Positions 33,418 to 38,531 of a DNA stretch of 38,531 nucleotides are shown here, in pieces (position 1 is the stretch's first letter; each line of letters begins with the position of its first letter). The position numbers and the translations under genes are program-made. The notes below the pieces were generated by a model. That model did no database searches, had not been told where the DNA came from, and saw only the letters and a list, made by a program, of their open reading frames with translations. Source of the stretch: Bacteroidia bacterium (GTDB lineage Bacteria; Bacteroidota; Bacteroidia; UKL13-3); assembly GCA_019695215.1 (NCBI GenBank), contig JAIBAK010000033.1, positions 1-38,531 on the forward strand, read 5' to 3'.

Positions 33418-36400
33418 ATGAAAAAAATTACCTTACTATTTGCCCTTTTTACAGGGGTGTTTTGCAATTCTTTATTTGCACAGGACGACTCGTTGCTGGT
33501 AGATTCAATAGAACCCGAAATTGGCATTGACCAGATGTTTGATTCCTGTTACAAAAACCTAAATCTGGAGTATGCCACCACAGGTCTTTTAATTGACAAA
33601 GCCATACCCACTATTAATGTGCAGGCATATAGCGGACAGACTGAGGACACGATACTATCTGATAATTTTGCGTGGCGCAGGGCTTATGGCACCCTGCGAA
33701 GAGCATTTATAGACAGCACCGAGGCATTTGATACACTTGAGAAAGTGATTGGATTAATGGAGGCTTATCAGGACTCGGGGTATATGCCCATAGGAATAAT
33801 TAATTACCAATACAACCGCATAAAATCAACGGCATTAGAAGATAGTTTAATTTATGTGAGCGGTATTCAACTGTTTGATGTATCCGCACGAACAGAAAGC
33901 CCTTACGAAATAAAACCCTGTTTTATGGCGGCTCCTTATATCCACGAGTCGGATACAGAAATTATAACCTTTGTGTTTAACCCTGCTATGTATTTTACAA
34001 ACGATACCCGAACGCTTGATCATATGGAAGTAGATTTTGGAGATGGCAACGGCTATGTAGTGGTTGGGTTGAATTCTTATTCAGTAATTGATTATGGCGA
34101 AACCCACAATGCAATTGTTATAGTAAAAATGGTTTTCACCAACTCTACTACCTCTGTTTCGAGTTTCGTTATCAGAATAAAAAAGCAAAATATTACTATT
34201 GGAGGTTATGGGGGTACATGGCCCGACCAGTTTTTAACCATTGAGGCCGAAAGTTTATATACAGGAACTACCGTAAAAGGGAAAGTGCATGTTTCGGTGA
34301 GGTTTGGATGCAGTAACGGCACAGACCAAAAACTTAGGAAACCATTTATTATTGTAACAGGCTATTCTCCGCCTTATTATATGGACTACAAAAAAAGTCA
34401 TGGCATACCTCCCGGCAATGGCCGAGGAAAGTTAGATGAGTTTTATGCTGCCTCATTTATTATAACAGAGAAATTGTACTATCAGGACTACGACATGATT
34501 TTTGTAGAATACGATGATCCCACCAATTATGTTCAAAACAATGCGTATGCGGTAGAGGAAGTAATAAAATGGGTGAATGAGCAAAAGGCAAACAACGGAT
34601 CCACTCATCCAAATGTAATTATGGGGTTTAGTATGGGCGGAATAGTGGCACGCTACGCTTTGGCTGATATGAATGCAAAACACCGGGCCAACCCCGGCAC
34701 TGTACCCAATCATGATGTAAAGGTTTTTTACTCGTATGATTCGCCTCAGGCCGGGGCCAATACTCCCCTTGGTTTACAGTTTATGACCGTGGACATGTAT
34801 AAATTTTATAATCAAAACAGGCATATTATTAAACAGGCCGAGTGGGATGATATTAATTGGGATTATAAAAATATTACCTGCCCTGCCACCCGGCAAATGC
34901 TTATTAACTATTATTATCCGTCAAATTCGCTTTATACGGCCTTTTATTCGGAACTCAATAGTCTTAATCCCACCGCTACCGACCCGCTGAAGGTAGGTTG
35001 TAAATCGGTAGCCATTAGCAACGGGTCAGGGGAAGGCAATTACCAGCACGATGCATCAAAAGTGTATAAAATGCTTAGCAGTAGCTATTTAATTCATGCG
35101 GATGCAGGCTATTGGAGTTCGGGTAATTTTTTCGGTTGGGCCATCGATGTATGGGGAGTGCCTGAGTCGTCAAGTGTAGCCAATAAGAGGGTTTATAGCG
35201 GAACACTTATTTACAAAGCAATTCATCAAAATCTTTATACCATATCGCATTATGGCAATGCCTTAAATTCACATTGCAATGGAATTGACGGAGCACCGGG
35301 TGGCAGGGGGCATATTGATTACGGGGCAGCAAGCAACACCATTATCCGTTTAAGAATAAATGCCAAATTCCCGGCACGATTTGGCTACGCTACTTTTTCC
35401 AATCCATTTATTTATAATTGTCTGGTGCCAACCATTAGTGCTGTAGCCGCCACTTATCAAACCAATTATATGGCCTCAATAAATAGTCTTTCGGATCAGG
35501 CTGCAAATCCTTCCAGATTCAATGATTTCAGAACCGATGACCATCAGGAAAATGAAGACCCAACCACAGAATTTAATAACCAACACGTACGTATAACTAA
35601 AGATAACCTGCTGTTATTCCTTAAAGATTTACTGGCTGAGGCAGGAAGTACCATTGAAACTACTGAGACGTTTAATTACGGAGGAGTAACCACAGATAAA
35701 ATAGCTACCGTAGAGGTAAAAAACGGAGCCATATTATCTATAAACAAAGATGAACAGGCAGGATTAACACCCCAAATGTCGGGCAGTACTAACTTGAATA
35801 AAAATTACAACCCCGATGATAATACGCATTTTCAGGTTTACACCTATAAATTTAATTCCTGTATCAGTACAGCCCCTGTAATTACCATTCAACCCAACGG
35901 CACACTTCAAATAGGAGATAACGGCTCGAACAGAACAGGAGATTTAATTATTCGCAGCGGAGCCAAAGTTACCCTTGAAAATAGCGCCAACCTTGCCATT
36001 TACGGCAACTCAAAATTGGTAATAGAAGAAGGAGCCGAACTAAAAATAGCAGGCACCCCAACCATTTTATTAAACGATGCCAACTCGGTAATTGAAATAC
36101 ATGGCAAACTTACCTTAGACGCCAATGCTGAACTACATATTGCCAACACCAGCAACGGGCATATTGCGTTCAAATGCCCAACGGGCAGCTATTGCAACAC
36201 CGATATAGGAAGCAATGCTCAAATAAACATAACCGGAGCCACCCGCAACGATAAAGTAATTGAAATAACCGGAAAGGGACTTGATTTTGGCAGCAACCTC
36301 AGTGTTTTTTCAGTTGAAAAGGGTACCATTGAGATGGGAAACAACTCAGCCATTTTGGTAGAGAACGATTTAAGTTTAGATCAGGTTAAAGTAACCAAAA

Positions 36401-37548
36401 CATCGGCCAATACAACCGCACATAAAGGCATTACCATCAACTCGGCACAGGGTAAAAATATTACCATTGTAGATTGTTATTTTGAGTATGCAGATAAAGG
36501 ATTAACCAAAAGCAGTACCTCCACATTAGATTTGCTTACCATTGAAACTACCACCTTTGCCAATTGCAGTACCGGCCTTTACACAGTGGGCGATGCCTGT
36601 AATTTAGACCATGTTTATTTTTCAACCTGCCAAACCGGATGGCAGGCCGAAAACATGACCGCCACGAGTGATTTTAAAGGGTACAGCGGCAGCAATAATG
36701 CATTTGCCATCGATTACGAAGGAAGTTCTACTGCACACCTGTACGTATACGAATCGAGGTTTTTATCTAATGCACAAGCCATGCGTGTATCAGGTGGCAA
36801 TAAACTGGTGGTGCGGTGCAGTAATTTCAGCAACAACGAAACCGATATTCAAAAAGACTACGGAGACTTGTTGCTTGATAATAGCGTAGGTATTACTCCT
36901 TCCTCGGGCTCGGGCACTGTATATGGCGGAGATAATACGTTTTACAATACCACCGATTACAGCATCAGCCTCAATACAGCCGGAAACATTTATGTGCAGG
37001 GGCATAATCAGTTTGTTTACACTGCCGAACCTACTCACATTTTTTACGGAACACTTGGCAGCAGTCCGGGTTTAGATAACAACTACTGGTCAATTTACGA
37101 TGGAAGTTCCACGCAAACCAATTTTTATGCCGGCATGTGGAGTGTAACCAACGGAGGTAATCCGGTATTGTATTCTTACAGCAGTGCCAACAACTGGAAC
37201 GCATCAGGAGCATGTACCAATGTATGGGACGGAGAAATTGTAATTGAAGGCATGGCCAGAGACAATACCTCAACAGGGACAAAAGAAATTGCACCCACAA
37301 AAAATATTTTTGTTATTTACCCCAACCCAACGGATAAAGTGCTGCATGTGCAAAGCACCCTACAAAGCAACAACTACACGCTAAAATTGGTAGATATAAC
37401 CGGAAGAATCATTTCCTTGCAACCAACAACACAAAGCACCAACACCCAAAGTTTTGATGTATCGCATCTGGCAGCGGGGTTGTATCAGGTAATGGTAGAA
37501 CAAAACGGATTTGTATTGAATAAACAAAAAATAGTTATCAATCGCTAA
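33418..37548 (+). CDS. Giant T9SS-exported protein: serine hydrolase-like domain plus beta-helix
   Basis: A 1376-residue exported protein with no exact known homologue recognised. Order of parts: signal peptide (1-21, MKKITLLFALFTGVFCNSLFA); an N-terminal region with short Asp-rich segments (22-150); a beta-rich domain (about 150-300); an alpha/beta-hydrolase-like domain with PFIIVTGYSPP (about 313-323), the nucleophile elbow GFSMGG (Ser405), DSPQAG (Asp441) and NNQHVRIT (His723) as possible catalytic His; a right-handed beta-helix region of short repeated strands (about 830-1230, with GTIEMGNNSAILVENDLSLDQ and ITIVDCYFEYADKGL-type turns); and a type A T9SS signal (about 1295-1376, IYPNPTDKVLHVQS...LAAGLYQVMVEQNG). 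Hydrolysis of a lipid or ester is inferred only. It is in an operon with lipoproteins before and after. Confidence 0.85.
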   Translation: MKKITLLFALFTGVFCNSLFAQDDSLLVDSIEPEIGIDQMFDSCYKNLNLEYATTGLLIDKAIPTINVQAYSGQTEDTILSDNFAWRRAYGTLRRAFIDSTEAFDTLEKVIGLMEAYQDSGYMPIGIINYQYNRIKSTALEDSLIYVSGIQLFDVSARTESPYEIKPCFMAAPYIHESDTEIITFVFNPAMYFTNDTRTLDHMEVDFGDGNGYVVVGLNSYSVIDYGETHNAIVIVKMVFTNSTTSVSSFVIRIKKQNITIGGYGGTWPDQFLTIEAESLYTGTTVKGKVHVSVRFGCSNGTDQKLRKPFIIVTGYSPPYYMDYKKSHGIPPGNGRGKLDEFYAASFIITEKLYYQDYDMIFVEYDDPTNYVQNNAYAVEEVIKWVNEQKANNGSTHPNVIMGFSMGGIVARYALADMNAKHRANPGTVPNHDVKVFYSYDSPQAGANTPLGLQFMTVDMYKFYNQNRHIIKQAEWDDINWDYKNITCPATRQMLINYYYPSNSLYTAFYSELNSLNPTATDPLKVGCKSVAISNGSGEGNYQHDASKVYKMLSSSYLIHADAGYWSSGNFFGWAIDVWGVPESSSVANKRVYSGTLIYKAIHQNLYTISHYGNALNSHCNGIDGAPGGRGHIDYGAASNTIIRLRINAKFPARFGYATFSNPFIYNCLVPTISAVAATYQTNYMASINSLSDQAANPSRFNDFRTDDHQENEDPTTEFNNQHVRITKDNLLLFLKDLLAEAGSTIETTETFNYGGVTTDKIATVEVKNGAILSINKDEQAGLTPQMSGSTNLNKNYNPDDNTHFQVYTYKFNSCISTAPVITIQPNGTLQIGDNGSNRTGDLIIRSGAKVTLENSANLAIYGNSKLVIEEGAELKIAGTPTILLNDANSVIEIHGKLTLDANAELHIANTSNGHIAFKCPTGSYCNTDIGSNAQINITGATRNDKVIEITGKGLDFGSNLSVFSVEKGTIEMGNNSAILVENDLSLDQVKVTKTSANTTAHKGITINSAQGKNITIVDCYFEYADKGLTKSSTSTLDLLTIETTTFANCSTGLYTVGDACNLDHVYFSTCQTGWQAENMTATSDFKGYSGSNNAFAIDYEGSSTAHLYVYESRFLSNAQAMRVSGGNKLVVRCSNFSNNETDIQKDYGDLLLDNSVGITPSSGSGTVYGGDNTFYNTTDYSISLNTAGNIYVQGHNQFVYTAEPTHIFYGTLGSSPGLDNNYWSIYDGSSTQTNFYAGMWSVTNGGNPVLYSYSSANNWNASGACTNVWDGEIVIEGMARDNTSTGTKEIAPTKNIFVIYPNPTDKVLHVQSTLQSNNYTLKLVDITGRIISLQPTTQSTNTQSFDVSHLAAGLYQVMVEQNGFVLNKQKIVINR

Positions 37549-37558
37549 TCACTGTAAC

Positions 37559-38086
37559 ATGATGAAACATTTTAAATTCGTTCTTTTGCTTGCAGCCTTT
37601 TCTTCGCTGGGCTTGCATTGTAAAAAAGAAGAAAAAGATTATTCATCTATTTTACCACCTGCAACCCAAACAGGGAAAAATCTGGCGGGTTGTGTAGTAA
37701 ACGGTCAGGTTTGGGTTCCAAGTCAGGAGTGGAATGCCCTTGACTGGCTCCCCAATGGCAGATTTTTATTACAGTTGGAAAAAAAAGTTAATTATGGAGG
37801 AACTTCTCATATATCAATAAGTCTTTATGATACGGTAAAACAGGCTGGTGTTTATGAAATTTCAGATAATACCTTATACAGTTCTATTGGCTGGTTTGGC
37901 TGGGACGATTGGAATGGCTGGTACACAAGATATAGAACCGTAAATAACTACAAAGGATATTTAATCGTTTCACGATTAGATACGCAGCAGCGGATTATTT
38001 CCGGCTTATTTTATTTTGATGCTATTGAAGCCAACACCAGTGATGTGGTGCATGTAACCGATGGCCGTTTTGATATGCACTATTAA
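37559..38086 (+). CDS. Paralogous lipoprotein, copy 2
   Basis: A 175-residue lipoprotein paralogous to copy 1 and copy 3. The signal MMKHFKFVLLLAAFSSLGLHC (Cys21) matches copy 3 (MKHFRLILLLAAFSSLGLHC) closely, so ATG 37562 may be the true start. Then LPPATQTGKNLAGCVVNGQVWVPS and, at the end, VVHVTDGRFDMHY, like copy 1. The body is Trp and Tyr rich (WFGWDDWNGWYTRYRTVNNY). It follows the giant protein by 10 bases with no promoter of its own, so it belongs to the same transcript. Function unknown; by position it could be a surface partner of the giant protein. Confidence 0.8.
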   Translation: MMKHFKFVLLLAAFSSLGLHCKKEEKDYSSILPPATQTGKNLAGCVVNGQVWVPSQEWNALDWLPNGRFLLQLEKKVNYGGTSHISISLYDTVKQAGVYEISDNTLYSSIGWFGWDDWNGWYTRYRTVNNYKGYLIVSRLDTQQRIISGLFYFDAIEANTSDVVHVTDGRFDMHY

Positions 38087-38108
38087 CTATACCTAAATTT
38101 TACCCGAT

Positions 38109-38318
38109 ATGAAAAAAATCATCCTGCTTTTTTGCCTGTGTCTTGCTTTCACAAGCTCTTCTTATGCCCAATTAGACGAAGATGAACCGGAACTGGATAC
38201 CGTTTTGGTTGATTCGCTCGAAAATATTTTTTATGAGGATTTAACCGATTCGGTTTTTGCCCTCATGAGTTTTGACTCTTTACTTTGTAATGAATCACAG
38301 TATTTGCAACGCAAATAG
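38109..38318 (+). CDS. Short exported protein resembling a truncated N-terminus of the giant protein
   Basis: A 69-residue product with a signal peptide (MKKIILLFCLCLAFTSSSYA) and an acidic mature part. The opening MKKI(I/T)LLF and the stretch (L)VDS(L/I)E are shared with the giant protein at 33418, and like it this gene follows a lipoprotein. A stop comes after residue 69 (QYLQRK), so no hydrolase or beta-helix is present. It may be a decayed copy of the giant gene's 5' end or a small secreted peptide in its own right. Just before its stop there is a TTTG, and a promoter for copy 3 follows at once. Confidence 0.5.
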   Translation: MKKIILLFCLCLAFTSSSYAQLDEDEPELDTVLVDSLENIFYEDLTDSVFALMSFDSLLCNESQYLQRK

Positions 38319-38321
38319 CAT

Positions 38322-38329
38322 TAACTTTG
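38322..38329 (+). promoter_or_regulatory. -7 element (TAACTTTG) before lipoprotein copy 3
   Basis: TAACTTTG lies 24 bases before the ATG at 38354. The sequence to the ATG (TAACTTTGGCTAAACAAAAA...) parallels that before copy 1 (TAACTTTGAATAAACAAACC...). A TTTG at 38303-38306 is too close (15-base spacer) for a canonical -33. Confidence 0.6.
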
Positions 38330-38353
38330 GCTAAACAAAAAACAACCGCTGCA

Positions 38354-38531
38354 ATGAAACATTTTAGATTAATTCTTTTGCTTGCTGCCTTCTCCTCACT
38401 GGGGTTGCATTGCAAAAAAGAACCTGACGAACCGAAAACCGAACTGGAAAAACTACCCCCGCTTACTATGGAAGGAAAACAAACCTTTGGCTGGCTCGCT
38501 AATGGCAAAGCCATCATAGGTAACCTCTATG
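38354..38531 (+). CDS. Paralogous lipoprotein, copy 3 (partial, runs off window)
   Basis: The first 59 codons of a third lipoprotein, cut by the window end. The signal MKHFRLILLLAAFSSLGLHC gives lipidated Cys20, followed by KKEPDEPKTELEKLPPLTMEGKQTFGWLANGKAIIG, which matches the LPPxT..G....G.L.NG motif of copies 1 and 2. It has its own -7 element, so a second transcript starts here and may lead into another T9SS cargo gene beyond the window. Confidence 0.8.
   Translation, partial: MKHFRLILLLAAFSSLGLHCKKEPDEPKTELEKLPPLTMEGKQTFGWLANGKAIIGNLY

Overview
The window is chromosomal DNA from a member of the Bacteroidota, probably an uncultured environmental lineage. Several lines of evidence agree: promoters of the TAnnTTTG -7 type, few Shine-Dalgarno sites, three proteins with type A type IX secretion (T9SS) C-terminal signals, gliding lipoprotein GldH, an OmpA protein with thrombospondin type 3 repeats, and family order typical of the phylum (holB-ricT-gldH; mrp next to a NifU-like gene). 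No phage, transposase, integrase, CRISPR array, rRNA or tRNA was recognised.

Layout. 1-127 is a 20-bp tandem repeat, followed by a strong terminator. 193-2851 (minus): OmpA/TSP3 protein and pyruvate dehydrogenase E1 beta. 2945-5129 (plus): a methyltransferase and CreD. 5134-7789 (minus): a short-chain dehydrogenase, a lipoprotein and prmC. 7836-12114 (plus): a tightly packed operon of ribD, an EamA transporter, a YigZ-family protein and a secreted thermolysin-like protease. 12173-15357 (minus): the thrS-infC-rpmI-rplT translation operon, with an apparent AUA start on infC and a foldable leader before rplT. 15499-19925 (minus): holB-ricT-gldH, a truncated methyltransferase, a CDGSH protein and a BI-1 protein. 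19995-24043: guaB, murB, an L,D-transpeptidase and a GreA-like protein. 24142-29939 (plus): mrp, NifU-like protein, TonB-dependent receptor, DUF4412-like protein and an FAH-family enzyme. 30013-32472: a small T9SS cargo protein, pabB and rplS.

The accessory part is 32520-38531. After an intergenic palindromic repeat comes a tandem series: lipoprotein, a 1376-residue T9SS-exported protein joining a serine-hydrolase-like domain to a beta-helix, a second paralogous lipoprotein, a 69-residue secreted peptide that resembles a truncated copy of the giant protein's start, and a third lipoprotein cut off by the window end. Lipoprotein copies 1 and 3 carry near-identical promoters, so this looks like a duplicated cassette pairing an outer-membrane-type lipoprotein with a T9SS cargo. 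It is the best candidate here for an undescribed system; its function cannot be deduced from sequence alone.

Most of the rest is housekeeping: translation (thrS, infC, rpmI, rplT, rplS, prmC), replication (holB), nucleotide, riboflavin and folate synthesis (guaB, ribD, pabB), cell wall (murB, L,D-transpeptidase), Fe-S handling (mrp, NifU-like, CDGSH) and envelope proteins.
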